Source of the DNA: Catenaria anguillulae PL171
Lineage: Eukaryota > Blastocladiomycota > Blastocladiomycetes > Blastocladiales > Catenariaceae
Length of the DNA: 64,000 bases
NCBI GenBank assembly: GCA_002102555.1
Contig: MCFL01000084.1
Span: 35,573-99,572, forward strand
Reading direction: 5' to 3'
Positions 34,134 through 45,200 of this stretch are shown piece by piece; the stretch's first letter is position 1, and every line of letters starts with the position of its first letter. The notes beneath the pieces were generated by a model that was given only the letters and a program-made list of their open reading frames with translations, was not told the origin of the DNA and did not search any database. A program made the translations under genes and the position numbers.

Positions 34134-36185
34134 ATGTTGCCCATCTCGTCGGCCGACCTGCGTGCAAAGAAGGACGCCTCGCCCTTCCCTGCCCGGCGCG
34201 CCGTCCGGTCCCTGTCTCCGCTCTCGTCCTTGTCTCGCCGCTCACCAACGGGCAATGCGGGCCGACCACTGCGCCTCCTTGCCGTTCTCGGCACGTGCGC
34301 ACTCGTTGGCCTTTACCTGCTCCTCAACTCGTCATCATCGTCGTCGTCATCCCATTCGCCTGTTCAGCAGCTCGTCTCAGAACAAGACGACACATTTGAC
34401 GCCGACCTTCCGCTTGACGCCGACCTGGCCGACCTGGCCCGCCCCGAATGGTCTGCCTCTGCACGAGCAAACGAATGGCTGCTCATGCACCCAACATCGG
34501 GCACACGAAACGCAACCGCTCGCATACTGGCCGACCCGGCAGGCGCAGCCATCTACTGGCGCTTGCACCACGCTCCCGTTGGCCGGCGGCCGCTTCGGGC
34601 AACCTTGGACTCTGTGCTGGCCGACCATTTCGCTGGCAAGCCCGAACTGCGGCGGGCACCCACGGCCTTGCTTGCTGCACTCGCACAGGACGACTCAAAG
34701 CAGCGATTTGGCGACCCCGACAAGGACATGAAGGCTCGAGTTGCCCTGGCGCATTTGCATCGCGACCTTGTCCGTGTCCACTTTGCAGCCACGTCCGTGT
34801 TGCCATTGATTGCCGCGGCCGAGCCCAAAACGCTCTTGGTTGTCCGCAAACTCACGCGTGCGCTCGACCGCATCTTGTACCCGTGGCTGCCCGAGGACAC
34901 GGCCGACTTGGTCGACATTGACTCGCCGCGAGCCCCATGGAAACAAGCAACCACTGGGTTGGTGTTCAGCGTGGGCCGCGGGTACATGCGCCATGCGCTC
35001 GTGTGCATTGCCAATGTGCGGCAGCATTTGGGCATGCGCGACATGCCCGTGACAATTGCGTATGCGGGCGACCGCGATTTGCCGCCAAAGTACCGAGACG
35101 TGATGGTGCAGCAGGTCGGCCAGCTGGATTGGTTGGATTTGGAGAAGGTGTTGGGTGGGCCCGAGGTGATTCGCAAGTATGAGGTCAAGGGCTGGGCAAC
35201 CAAAGCGTTTGGTTGGTACACACATTGTATCTCGCCCTGCCGCTTTTCTTGTTCTGACCCAACAGCACTCGCTATGAACATGTACAGCGCTCTTGTTTGC
35301 CCCGTACCAACACTCTATCCTCGTGGACGCCGACACAATCTTCCTTCAACCGCCCACCCCACTCCTCACGACGGCCGACCCAGGCTACCTCGCAACCGGC
35401 ACCTTGTTCTTCCACGACCGCACGCTGTTCCCGGCAAAGCGCTACGAAATGCTCGACTGGGTCACCAAATGGCTTCCATCTGCCTCGCCACACGCCCGCC
35501 AAACACGCCACTGGCGCGGGCTCTCGGCACACGAAATGGAATCGGGCGTGGTTGCCGTCGACAAGGCCCGCCCGGGCGTCATGCTGACACTGCTCATGAT
35601 GGTGGCCATGAATACGCAGCCGCTGCGCGGCGAGCAAGTATACAAGGTACACCCCTTTTCTTAGTTGCTTGTTTTCCTTTGAGTGCATGGATCACGGAAT
35701 CAGAACTGACACCCGTAAACCAAAACCAGGTCATGCATGGCGACAAGGAGACGTATTTCCTCGCGGCCGAGGCCGTCAGGGAACTGTACACGTTCATGCC
35801 CGGCTTTGGCGGAACCATTGGATACTTGCCTGCGGCCGACCGCCCGCACATCAAGCAGCCGGGTAGGACTACGTGCGGGCTCTTGTTGCACACGGACCGC
35901 GCTGGCGAGCCTGTGTGGTTCAATGGCGGCGTGGAAAAGGACAAGTATGCCGGGGATGGCGAGCTGTTCAATGCGACGCATTGGGTCCGGGATGTGGATG
36001 GTAAGGATGTGGATTGGGAGTTTGGAGACGAGGTGCTTGACGGGTTTTGCATGACAAAGAAGGGGGACGAGGGCGAGCCGAGGGAGGTCAGTGGGGAATT
36101 GGCCGCGTTGATTGACGGGCTCAAGGGTTCGTATTTGAAGATGAAGGAGGCGGTGGGCGAGGACATGTGGTTGGGCAAAGCCTAG
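34134..36185 (+). CDS. MNN1-family alpha-1,3-mannosyltransferase, type II Golgi protein (copy B)
   Basis: Three exons, 34134-35211, 35288-35646 and 35730-36185; 630 residues. The introns are 76 nt (phase 1, GTTGGT donor) and 83 nt (phase 0, GTACAC donor). A short basic tail is followed by one transmembrane segment (about 44-62, LLAVLGTCALVGLYLLL) and a Ser run, then the luminal domain with GLVFSVGRGYMRHALVCIANV, GDRDLPPKYRD, GWATKAFALLFAPYQH (spliced), ILVDADTIFLQPP (DxD), FFHDRTLFPAKR, EMESGVVAVDKARPG, FMPGFGGTIGYLP and WFNGGVEKDKYAG. It matches copy A along its length and shares both intron positions, so the two derive from a duplication now separated by about 31 kb and in opposite orientation. 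A Golgi role in mannan or glycoprotein outer-chain capping is inferred from the family. The start ATG of MLPISSADLR was chosen because the open frame before it runs through a microsatellite. Confidence 0.87.
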   Translation: MLPISSADLRAKKDASPFPARRAVRSLSPLSSLSRRSPTGNAGRPLRLLAVLGTCALVGLYLLLNSSSSSSSSHSPVQQLVSEQDDTFDADLPLDADLADLARPEWSASARANEWLLMHPTSGTRNATARILADPAGAAIYWRLHHAPVGRRPLRATLDSVLADHFAGKPELRRAPTALLAALAQDDSKQRFGDPDKDMKARVALAHLHRDLVRVHFAATSVLPLIAAAEPKTLLVVRKLTRALDRILYPWLPEDTADLVDIDSPRAPWKQATTGLVFSVGRGYMRHALVCIANVRQHLGMRDMPVTIAYAGDRDLPPKYRDVMVQQVGQLDWLDLEKVLGGPEVIRKYEVKGWATKAFGWYTHCISPCRFSCSDPTALAMNMYSALVCPVPTLYPRGRRHNLPSTAHPTPHDGRPRLPRNRHLVLPRPHAVPGKALRNARLGHQMASICLATRPPNTPLARALGTRNGIGRGCRRQGPPGRHADTAHDGGHEYAAAARRASIQGTPLFLVACFPLSAWITESELTPVNQNQVMHGDKETYFLAAEAVRELYTFMPGFGGTIGYLPAADRPHIKQPGRTTCGLLLHTDRAGEPVWFNGGVEKDKYAGDGELFNATHWVRDVDGKDVDWEFGDEVLDGFCMTKKGDEGEPREVSGELAALIDGLKGSYLKMKEAVGEDMWLGKA

Positions 36186-36398
36186 ATCTTGTTTATCTCT
36201 CTCATTGCAGTTTAGATCTCTTGTCGATATTTTTGTGTGTGTGTTTCTGTATCAGTACCATTATTGCATACATGTATGTCAGGTATCGAAAAGGAATATC
36301 ATAGGGAAAGAACAGGTTAAACACAAGCGGCGATCGAATGGGCCAACACTCTTCCGCCTTTGATAGCCCGTCATGCCGCACCCATGTTCATCCTTTTC

Positions 36399-37334
36399 TC
36401 ACCGCCCAACACTGCACCGATGGACGGCACTCCCACACAGGGCCGCAGATGTCGGCGTCATCAAACAATGGCCGGTTGCGCTGTCACACAGTTTGAAAGT
36501 GGGCGGAGACGGCGGCGGTGACGGAGGCCAGAGTGGTTGGTGCTGCTGCTGTTGCTGTGCTCTTGTTGCTTGGACATGGGCATGCTCCAGCCAGATTGGC
36601 GGCGGCGCTGGTTGTTGCTGAATGGGGCCACCCACCTCCATGTCGGACAGATCCGAATCGGAATCCAAGTCGCAATCGGAGGCAGAATCGGAATCCGAAA
36701 GCAGCCAGCTATCATCATCCTCGTCATCTTCTTCTCCTTGATTTTCATTTTCATCATCACTGGCCCCAGTCCCAAACTCGGAATCCTCGGAATCGGACCA
36801 CTCGAGCGCTTTTTGTTGTGGTTGGATTTGCGTTTGGCGGCCGCCGCCGAGAATGGCATCCACGGCTTGCGAGTTGGTGACGCCCGAGGTGACCCGTCCC
36901 GCCCAGGCGAGCGCTCGGGCAATGAGAATACGGTGCTTGAGGGAAATGGTCCTGGTTGCCTTTGAATTGGAATAGGTGGTCGGTTGGCGGTCCACGGCCG
37001 ATGGCGGCTGGGGAGGAAGATGCGAAGCACAGGACGCTGCGCCGCATGAAGAAGAAGAAGAAGAAGAAGAAGATGCTGCCGATACCGAAGCGAGGGTGGT
37101 AGCCGAGGAAGGAGAGCGGGCGAGCTTTGCAGCCGAGATGGCGAGCAGGCGGGAGGCCAAGGACGGTGAAGATGACGAATAAGGCGCGGTGTGGGTTTGT
37201 GGCGATATGGTCACGGTAGTTGGGCGCAGCGACTGCGAGGGTGTTTGTGTACGGGCCGGAATGTTGACGGCGTGAGGCGATGGTGTGAGGAGCGGCCGGG
37301 GCGTTGTCGTTGCCATTGCCATTGCCATTGCCAT
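36399..37334 (-). CDS. Low-complexity hypothetical protein
   Basis: A single open frame of 311 residues from the ATG at 37334 (MAMAMAMATTTPRP, encoded by the ATTGCC microsatellite). The N-terminal half is Ser/Thr/Pro-rich with a Ser run encoded by the GAA repeat at 37048-37072. A short ordered-looking helix follows (TISLKHRILIARALAWAGRVTSGVTNSQAVDAIL), then a strongly acidic stretch (SDDENENQGEEDDEDDD, SDSDSASDCDLDSDSDLSDMEVGG) and a Gln/Pro-rich end with several cysteines. No family recognised. It could be a nuclear or regulatory protein by composition, but that is only a guess. It lies convergent to mannosyltransferase B (213 bp) and divergent from the transporter. A spurious frame is possible given the repeats. 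Confidence 0.4.
   Translation of the reverse strand: MAMAMAMATTTPRPLLTPSPHAVNIPARTQTPSQSLRPTTVTISPQTHTAPYSSSSPSLASRLLAISAAKLARSPSSATTLASVSAASSSSSSSSSCGAASCASHLPPQPPSAVDRQPTTYSNSKATRTISLKHRILIARALAWAGRVTSGVTNSQAVDAILGGGRQTQIQPQQKALEWSDSEDSEFGTGASDDENENQGEEDDEDDDSWLLSDSDSASDCDLDSDSDLSDMEVGGPIQQQPAPPPIWLEHAHVQATRAQQQQQHQPLWPPSPPPSPPTFKLCDSATGHCLMTPTSAALCGSAVHRCSVGR
37048..37072. repeat. GAA trinucleotide microsatellite
   Basis: About eight tandem GAA units. On the minus strand they encode the serine run of the hypothetical protein at 36399-37334. Confidence 0.9.
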
Positions 37335-37338
37335 TGCC
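37315..37338. repeat. ATTGCC hexanucleotide microsatellite
   Basis: Four perfect tandem ATTGCC units with a partial unit before them. They cover the proposed start codon of the minus-strand hypothetical protein, giving its alternating Met-Ala start. Confidence 0.9.
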
Positions 37339-37751
37339 GTGCTGAGGTGCCAGTGAGGTGAATGGATGGAGAGTGCGATGATCTGGCCGGTGTAGAGAAG
37401 GGAATGGAATGGAATGGTCACTCTTTGAGATCAAACTGGGTGTTGCAGGGGATAAGATCCGAGTTACAGCCATTAAAAAAAAACATGGAGAATATGTCAT
37501 TTCTGATAAATTCATAAGTAGGACATCCTTCTTTGGAATTTCATCTTTTACGTTCTTTCTGCGGAGTACTTTGAAGTCACCGTTGAGTGGATCGGCGGCC
37601 CCATTTCTATATATATTAGCAAAGGATAACGAACGTTAACGTGAACAAATTAGGAAGGTTAAGAAATTGAATCTCTACGCATTGACACTGAAGCACATTA
37701 CACATCAAGCAAACGCCTTTCACTCTCATTTCCAACCAGTTTCATCACATC
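37335..37751. promoter_or_regulatory. Divergent intergenic region upstream of the MFS transporter
   Basis: About 417 bp, distinctly AT-rich from 37470 to 37720 compared with the neighbouring genes (for example CATTAAAAAAAAACATGG and TATATATATTAGC). It probably contains the transporter promoter and start region. No specific site identified. Confidence 0.4.
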
Positions 37752-39880
37752 ATGTCCTCCTCGACATGCCTGCCGCCGCACGTCGAACCGAGTCTCGCGC
37801 CGCCAACCGCCAACAACGGCCCACAACTTGAACGCGTTCATTCTGCTGAGGCTTCAACTTCCAACAAGTTCTGTTCTTTGATTACTCCACTGCATCAGCA
37901 CCAAATGTGTGACATGGACTCTACCAACGACCTCGACGACGACCACCTCCATCCACCACCCACTCGAGCCACCCTTCCGCATCACCACCACTTGCCCGCA
38001 ACCCCGCTCCGCCTATTCACCCTGACCGTCGCTCTGCTCGGCCTCCAACTCGCATGGGCCGTCGAGCTCGCCTACGGCACACCTTACCTGCTATCTCTGG
38101 GCATGTCCAAGGCTTGGACGTCGCTCGTGTGGCTCGCCGGCCCGCTCTCGGGATTGCTTGTCCAGCCCATTGTCGGCGCACTTTCCGACGCGTCCACGCT
38201 GAAAATGGGCCGGCGACGGCCATTTCTCATGCTTGGAACGGCCGCATCGCTGCTTGCCATGGGCTTGGTTGCGTTATCACGGCCGATTGGCGGATCGACT
38301 GCCACGCATATCACAAACTGGACCATCTTGGTGGCCGTGGTTGGATTCTACTTGTTGGATTTCGCAGTCAATACCGTTCAAGCTGCAAGCCGCGCATTGA
38401 TTGTGGATGTGATGCACCCGAAAGATCAGGCCGTCGCAAATGCAGTTGCTGGCGCCATGGTGTGCTTGGGCAACGTAATTGGGTATGCTGCCGGATTGGT
38501 CGATTGGCCGCGGGTCGTGGGCATTCCCGCAACTCCTGCTGCTCAGTTTCAGCTCGTGTGTTCAGTCGCCAGCGTCGCGCTCGTGTGCGCTGTGGCAGTC
38601 ACGGTCGTATGCACCCCCGAGATGCCCAACAAGAAGACTGCTCTTCATCACCAGGGGGCGGAATCAGGCGATGCCAAAGGGTGGGTGCATGTCCTTGTTG
38701 GTCCATTGGTCACGGTTGCAAAGGCGATTCCGAACATGCCCCAAGTCGCCGTCAACGTATGCCTCATTCAAATCCTGTGCTGGCTCGGATGGTTCCCATT
38801 TCTCTTTTACTCAACCACATGGGTTGCCCAATACTCGACCAACTCGCATTTGTACGGCGCTTCTCTTGCTCTCGTCATTTGTACAACTTGGACTCACAAT
38901 GCATACATCCAATGTCTCGTCATTTGTACAACTTGGACTCACAATGCATACATCCAATGTCAAGTCCGTTCGACGGACCAGACGCAGCCCACGCTACCCG
39001 GCAGGGCTCGCTCGCCTTCTTTTCCTTCTCGCTGGTTGCCCTCCTTATCGCCATGGTCCTGCCATCGTTGACCCGCCGGTTTGCGTTGCGGCTGCCACAC
39101 GTTTGGATGGCGGGCGAATCCTTGTTTGCGCTCACAATGACCCTGGGCACCTTGTGTGTGTCGGCGAGCAACAAGTCTGCATCGCTCGTCATCACGCTCA
39201 CGGGCATTGCGTGGGCCGTGGGCATGTGGGTGCCCATGGCCATGCTGGGCGAGGTGGTGAGTCAAGCGGCGACGGCATGCCCGGCGGCAAGTGACACTGG
39301 GGATGCGGATGGACACGGGGTGCCTGGCATGGCTCGAGCCGTGTCCTCGAGCGGCCTGGGAGTGCAGCGCGGGTGGGCAAAGAGGATGCGGTCCATGTCG
39401 GGAACCAGCATGGAGTATCAGGCGGTGGGAATCGAGGATGAGGATGCGTCCCGCGTGGTTGACATGTCGGTTTCGTCGTCGTCGACCACGCTGTTGGGAG
39501 GAGGACTGACGCGCTCGCAATCCGTGTCGGATTTCCGCCGTGCTACCAAACCCTTGGCATCTATCGAGCCATTCTCGATGCGCACTCACGCACCCGACTC
39601 GACGGCACCATTGGAAGCATGCGTGCCTGCCGCCGGTATCGTCCTCGGTTTACACAATGTCTCGATTGTGCTTCCTCAACTGCTCGTGTCTGTGCTTGCT
39701 GCCTTCTTGTTTGCCGTGTTGCCTGACGGGAAAGGACGCCCCATGGTGCCTGGAGCAAAGGACGATGCGATTGGGTGGTTGTTTCGCATGGGAGGTGTCG
39801 CGGCCGCAGTGGGCGTGTGGTTGATTTGGAAGCTCGTTGGGCGAGAAGATCATGATGGGGATGAGGAGCAAGTTGGTTGA
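37752..39880 (+). CDS. SLC45/sucrose-proton symporter-like MFS transporter
   Basis: Two exons, 37752-38851 and 38965-39880; 671 residues. About 85 disordered His/Pro-rich residues precede a 12-helix major facilitator core. Family features are the first helix (LRLFTLTVALLGLQLAWAVE), LVWLAGPLSGLLVQPIVGALSD, the loop GRRRPFLMLG (about 153-162), TVQAASRALIVDV and, in the second half, GIAWAVGMWVPMAMLGEVV and GLHNVSIVLPQLLVS. This resembles the GPH/SLC45 group, which moves sucrose, maltose or glucose with protons across the plasma membrane; the substrate here is inferred. A long Ser-rich cytosolic loop lies between helices 10 and 11 (about 470-560). The chosen intron (113 nt, GTACGG...TCAAG, phase 2) rejoins YSTNSHF to PFDGPDAAHATRQGSLAF and contains a 45-bp tandem duplication. 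[11 protein letters not shown] donors inside that duplication also keep frame. Confidence 0.8.
38871..38960 (+). repeat. Perfect 45-bp tandem duplication inside the transporter intron
   Basis: Bases 38871-38915 are repeated exactly at 38916-38960 (unit begins CTCGTCATTTGTACAACTTG). Without the second copy the intron as modelled would be 68 nt, the usual length here. The unit is a multiple of three with no stop in the upstream exon frame, so retention would be silent for frame. Confidence 0.95.
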
Positions 39881-40918
39881 GTCACGGGTGAGTGACCCTT
39901 CTCTCAAAGGACGTTTGATTCCACGCATACACATGATTTTCGTTCCCACGCCCACATTATCTTTTTGTTTCCCCAGACTCTTTTCCCAACACTCGACACT
40001 GTGTCAAGGCCATTCTGTACATTTTCCCCCCGATTCCTTGACCGTCATCACTTTTGCTTGTGCTTCTTCCGTTGAGGCAAAGCGGCACACCATTTCATTC
40101 TTTTCCCTCTCCTTGTATATCCATCGACTCCTTAACCATTTTTTTCACGTTTTTCACGACAAATCCTTTTCTTCTGTGCCTCCGTACTCGAGCGTTGCCT
40201 GCAATGTCGGTGGTGTGAGCGTGTCGACTGTTTACTCGTATTGTCGGAATTGACGAGCTCTGGTTTGAATCTTGTCCTTCCCTCTTGTCCTGCTTGACGC
40301 CACGACTCACGATGCAGGCAGCGGCTGCTCAGTCGTTTGAAGTTTGACGTTAGCTATAGGCAGGTGCGGCTCGGGTCCAGTTCGATTGAGTGGGAATCCA
40401 TCACACAACGACAATGTAACGACCGTGTGTCAGTGTCTGACTGGCCATGGTGGTGGTGACTTGCAATCGCGAATGGTCACAAAGTGTGATAAGAGCGCAT
40501 GGCTTTGATTAACATTAATCACTATGGTTTATCACCATTCGGTCGCGAACGTTCAATTGCGTGTGCGAAAGACATTTCTTAAACGTAAGGCAGAGTGCAC
40601 TATGGTACTTAGTAGCGAATTTCAATTTCAGTCGGAAACCACTCGCCGCATTCGCCATGAGCAAGTCCAATGCATCCATCCCGCCCGCGCCGCTGTCGCC
40701 CACGACCCTTGCGCCACCAGCCTGGTCCCGCCGCTCGGTAACTCCATCGGCGGCAACGGCAACGGCAACGGCAACGCAAATGGCGGCGCTCCAACTCGCA
40801 CACTCGCCGTCGCCCTCACTGTCCCCCCTCGCCCTCGCACCACACACACTCCAACCATGGATCCGTGGCCGACCTCGATGACCTCATCCATGACGACTTG
40901 CTCGATGCACAGCATCGC
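39881..40918. other. Intergenic and leader region upstream of NMNAT
   Basis: About 1 kb. The first part (39900-40230) is pyrimidine-rich on the plus strand and looks like untranslated sequence. From 40658 a frame starting MSKSNASIPPAPLSP runs to about 40876 and could be the true N-terminus of the NMNAT protein in another frame. A run of GGCAAC units occurs at about 40752-40775. No RNA gene recognised. Confidence 0.4.
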
Positions 40919-42257
40919 ATGACGCCCGCAAACACGCTCGCGCTCCCCACGGGCGTTGCGTCGGTCCCTGCCGCCTCGGTGCCCGACCGCCTGTCGGTCG
41001 CTCTGTCGCTCACGGCCCAGTCAGAGTATGGCGTTGATTCGTCCAGACCGCCCCCCGGCCGGTCCTCGCCTGCCGGATCGTCGCGAGCGTCAACGTCAAC
41101 ATCACCACGCCGGTCGCCACCGCCAACAACAACAACAACAACAACGGACACAGCCGATCATCCTGCCGCCAGTGGAAGCCGCGAACCGCTGGCAAATCTC
41201 GCCACGCCAGTTCCATTGCCCTCAAACTCGCGGCTGCTGTCGTCCTCGTCGCCGTTGCCGGCGGCCCCGCCCACCGTCGCGTCATCCCACCCGGCACTCG
41301 CACGCATTGCCGAATCGGCATCGTCACTCGCATCCATCACGCCGCGCGCCGCATCGCGATCTGCCCACTCGCTTGCGGCCCTGTCCATCTCATCCCAAGT
41401 CATGACCATGCACCCGTACTCGTTTCCAACGGAGCGATTGCAGCGCACGCAGGTCGACCCGCAAAAGGAGCCCTTGGTTCTTGTTGCGTGCGGCAGTTAT
41501 AGCCCAATCACCTACTTGCACTTGCGCATGTTTGAAATGGCCATGGACTGGGTCCGCGAAGACGGTCGGTTTGAGATTTTGGCTGGGTACTTTTCGCCCG
41601 TCCATGAAGCGTACGGTAAGGTCGGACTGGCAAGTGCTGCTCACCGCGTCGCCATGTGCCGGCTGGCGGCGCAGGCAAGCGACTGGTTGATGGTGGACAC
41701 GTGGGAGCCCACCAGAGACGGGTATGTGCGCACGGTCGAGGTGTTGGATCATTTCAACCAAGAGTTGAATGGCAGGTTGGGCGGCGTTGAGTTGCCCGAT
41801 GGGACACGGCGCAAGGTCAGGATCATGTTGCTGGCGGGCGGGGACTTGATTGAGAGTTTTGGGACACCCAATTTGTGGGCAGAGGCGGATTTGCATCGCA
41901 TCTTGGGCGAGTACGGGTGCTTTATCATTGAGCGTACGGGCGCAGACGTGTGGGCGTTTTTACTGAGTCACGACATCTTGTACGAGCACCGGGTATGTCC
42001 ATTTTTCTCAATCTCACTCGTTCCTTTTCTCGCTCACTTCCAATATTGACCCCCCTAACCTATCGCCATTATCATGACAGCGAAATGTGTTTGTCGTCAA
42101 GCAGTTGATTTATAATGATATTTCTTCAACAAAAGTCCGCCTCTTTGTCAAGCGCAACATGTCCATCAAGTACCTTGTCCCCGACGCTGTCATGCACCAC
42201 ATTTACGCACACAGGCTGTATATTGGCGAGCGCGAGCCGCCGTCGGCTGTCATTTGA
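40919..42257 (+). CDS. NMA1: Nicotinamide/nicotinate-mononucleotide adenylyltransferase
   Basis: Two exons, 40919-41992 and 42081-42257, with an 88-nt phase 0 intron (GTATGT...ACAG) between EHR and RNVFVVKQ; 416 residues. About 165 disordered Ser/Pro/Thr-rich residues come before the enzyme. The nucleotidyltransferase core starts near residue 183: LVLVACGSYSPITYLHLRMFE (the GxxxPxTxxH ATP-binding site), ILAGYFSPVHEAYGK, APTRDGY-like WEPTRDGYVRT, MLLAGGDLIESFGTPNLW, and the C-terminal NDISSTKVRLFVKR (ISSTxxR motif). It joins NMN or NaMN with ATP to give NAD or NaAD, the shared last step of NAD synthesis. The first ATG in the frame is at 40919; the frame is open from 40742 without an earlier ATG, so a start in another frame (40658) with an unseen junction cannot be excluded. 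Confidence 0.9.
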
Positions 42258-45200
42258 TTCGCACGCTCTATTTTGTTGAGCAGTGTTTTCTTCCTTTGGT
42301 TTCGTACACATGTTTATCATACAATGTTCAATTTCTCGCTCGCAGTTTGTGGTTGAACATTGTACACATTTTGCCGAGTCTTGCTATGGCGGGTCGTCGT
42401 GTCGCTTGGGAACTTGCAGTGTCGACGGTGAAACGACGCTCTCAAACGAGGAATGAACGACCTGAATCCTTGGCTTCAGCTGCCACCATCAGGATGTGCA
42501 GAGTATGAACGTGACGAGTCAACGGCGAGCTTTGCGAGAAAAGTGGCGCGTTGAGAGCAAAGAGAAATGGCGTTGGCGGATTCAGCAGCGAGCGCTTTCG
42601 AACCCAAGAGGCATTGGAGTGGGGAATCTTTGCTTGCTTCAGGTCCTGCATCGACCATGACTGGCACTGCCTTGAATCACATGGTGCCTGGACCAGATCT
42701 GTCCAGCTTCGCAAGCAGCAAGGGATATGCTAGCGACAAGGTCAATCTCTCCATCTGCCCAGCCTCACGGGTGGAGATGCAAGCTGAGCACAGTCGGTTA
42801 AATGATGCAGATGCTGCGTGCAGAGCCGGGTTGCCTTTAAGTGAATTCGTATTTCGGATGCTATGTTGGCCCGTTTGAGCCAGTTGAATCAAGACGAGCC
42901 CCATTCGCAGCTTCAGTCTTGTGCAGATTAGCTGCATGGGAAGCCTATTCCGTTGCCACTCTTCAAGGTCCTCAAAGGCCAAAGATTGCCGCATTCTCGA
43001 TGCATTGGCGTTTCATGACGCTTGCAGCGCAATACTGGCACGTGTACAATTCTCATTCCCATGCCGCTATGTTATGGGGTTATGGCGTGGACACACATGG
43101 ACTATTGAACTGCCGCGAATGACGTCTGGTCGCAACTTTTGACAATCAAATTGCACGATTCTTTCAACTGAGGGCAGCTCCATCTGTTGGGTAGTCGTGT
43201 GCTTGGCCACACACTTTTTCGTCTCTTTTTGAGTCTGTGGCTGGTTCGCAGCAATGTACGCAACCGAGACAGCGATTCATGTGACAACAGACAGCCATTC
43301 ATTTGGCAAGCAATGCCTGCTTGGCTGTCTCGAGCGCTTCAACGCGGTAAGCGACAAGAACGCATATCGCAGTGCAAATGGCGTGTCTAGCACCACCTGC
43401 GTCTGGCGCTCACAATCACTCATTTCATGTTTAACTGTACGTATGGGCGAGGCATTGAGCATGTTGAGACTGGAAACTGTTGTCAGCATTTTGCACCTGA
43501 TTATCAAGCACGAATCTGCATGTTGGCGCCGGTCTGCACTGGTCGTTGCTGAAAGCATATAATGACAATGAAGCGAAAGTGAATGCGAGACACGTTGAAG
43601 AAGCGCCCACCCCCTTGAGATGTCAAACCCTTCGTCGCTCTGACGGGCATGGAACGTATTGCGATCCAAGTTTGGTGCGAGAACAGCGAAGACGTTCCGA
43701 GGTCAAATATTGCAAGTGCCAAATGTTGCATTGTGCTGCAGTGTTGGTTGAGCTGAGTGGAAGCGTGTCGCGGCACGACGTGTCAGCGCTCATCGTCGGC
43801 ATCCAGCGTGACCAAATGGAACCAAGCCAGTGGTGGCAGTTTTTTTTCGCAAGTATAATTTATGGCCACTTGGCGGTCACGACCCTTCATGATCAACTTG
43901 CAAAAGTCGGTGCGATAATGAGACACTGGATAGACCCGCAAGTCGATGGCACCAAGAATAACAAAGCGGGTCATCGATTGAAAGCGGGTAGCGTGGAAAA
44001 TGCATAAGCTGGGAAAACGAAGCGGGAGTAGCAGCCGAGAAGCCAAGATCACGAAGAATTGGAGGCCATTGAACTCATTGAGCGTACCACCATACTAAAC
44101 GACATGCTGAGGATCCGTGAAAGAGCCAGTGTGTATCTCGTAACTGCATCCAGCGGAAACACTGCCCAGTTGTGCCAGTGCTTTCAGCGCACAGATTCGG
44201 CCCTCGGGTCTCAGCATTCGTCGCATCCAGAAATGGCCACGGCCCGAAATGAGCGAGCCACGATCCGCTTCGAGGTAGTGGACTGTGGGCCTGTGGCATC
44301 GACCGACGGCGAAGTGTACAAGTTGGGTGGCATGCAGATGTAGCGGACATGGCAGTGATGCTGCGAATGTCAAAGAAGCATAACGTGTCCAAGTTGGCGC
44401 GGCTGGAAAGGCAAGTTGCGTTGAGCGGAGCTGCCGACGCATCCCATGAGGAAAATAAGTTTGGCATACTGAACGATTCATTCATGGAAATTGATTGGTT
44501 GATGGTCAGAGCCAGAGTGCAGGGAAATAACATAATGGCCGGCGGGAAAGACAGTGAAAGGCCCTTTGAGGAAAGGTCGCGACGGGGTGAGTGAGTAAGA
44601 TGGAGATAGGGCAAGAAAGCTGCATTTGTTTTGGACCACACATGCGACATTACACTAAGCACCATCTGACCTCAATGCGCAACCCTGACTTGCCCAACCA
44701 CAATTGCCAGTCGCAACTTCACCCAAATTGGATGGATCCAATAGCAACAAATGACAGCAACGATGAGCACGGCGGCGCATAAATCAGCAAGATGACGGCA
44801 ATGATCGGTCCACAGTTCTGATGTGATTGCCGTCAGGAGGTGGAGAGTGCCCGTGAGAACCTGATGGCAGCACGGCCAGAGCAACTGAAGTCGATTGGCG
44901 AACATTGCATGCAGGCGGACGCATGGCATGTCGTGCAAATACCGCTCAGCAAGTGCCGGTGACAATGAGCAAAACCGACCGAATCGTGCTCGAGTGCTGA
45001 GAAGTATACAGCATAAAGAGGACAAGGAACCGGCGGCCCAACGTGAGCGAGTAAGGGGCAACCACGAGAATTTCGGCAAAAATAATGAGCCGTACAGCCG
45101 GAAGTGAGCAGAGGTAGAGCGTAGGTCGGAGCCGATGCAACCATGGGGCAGTTCGACAGCCAGAACCAGGTGCAGCCGCGGTAAAGGTTGCATTTGCTTG

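Noticed and set aside
38852-38960. The 45-bp duplication as translated exon (LVICTTWTHNAYIQC repeated)
   Set aside because: Frame-compatible, but the junction 38851/38965 gives a normal-length ancestral intron and a better family-like PFDGPDAAHATRQGSLAF junction; kept only as an [11 protein letters not shown] splice possibility.
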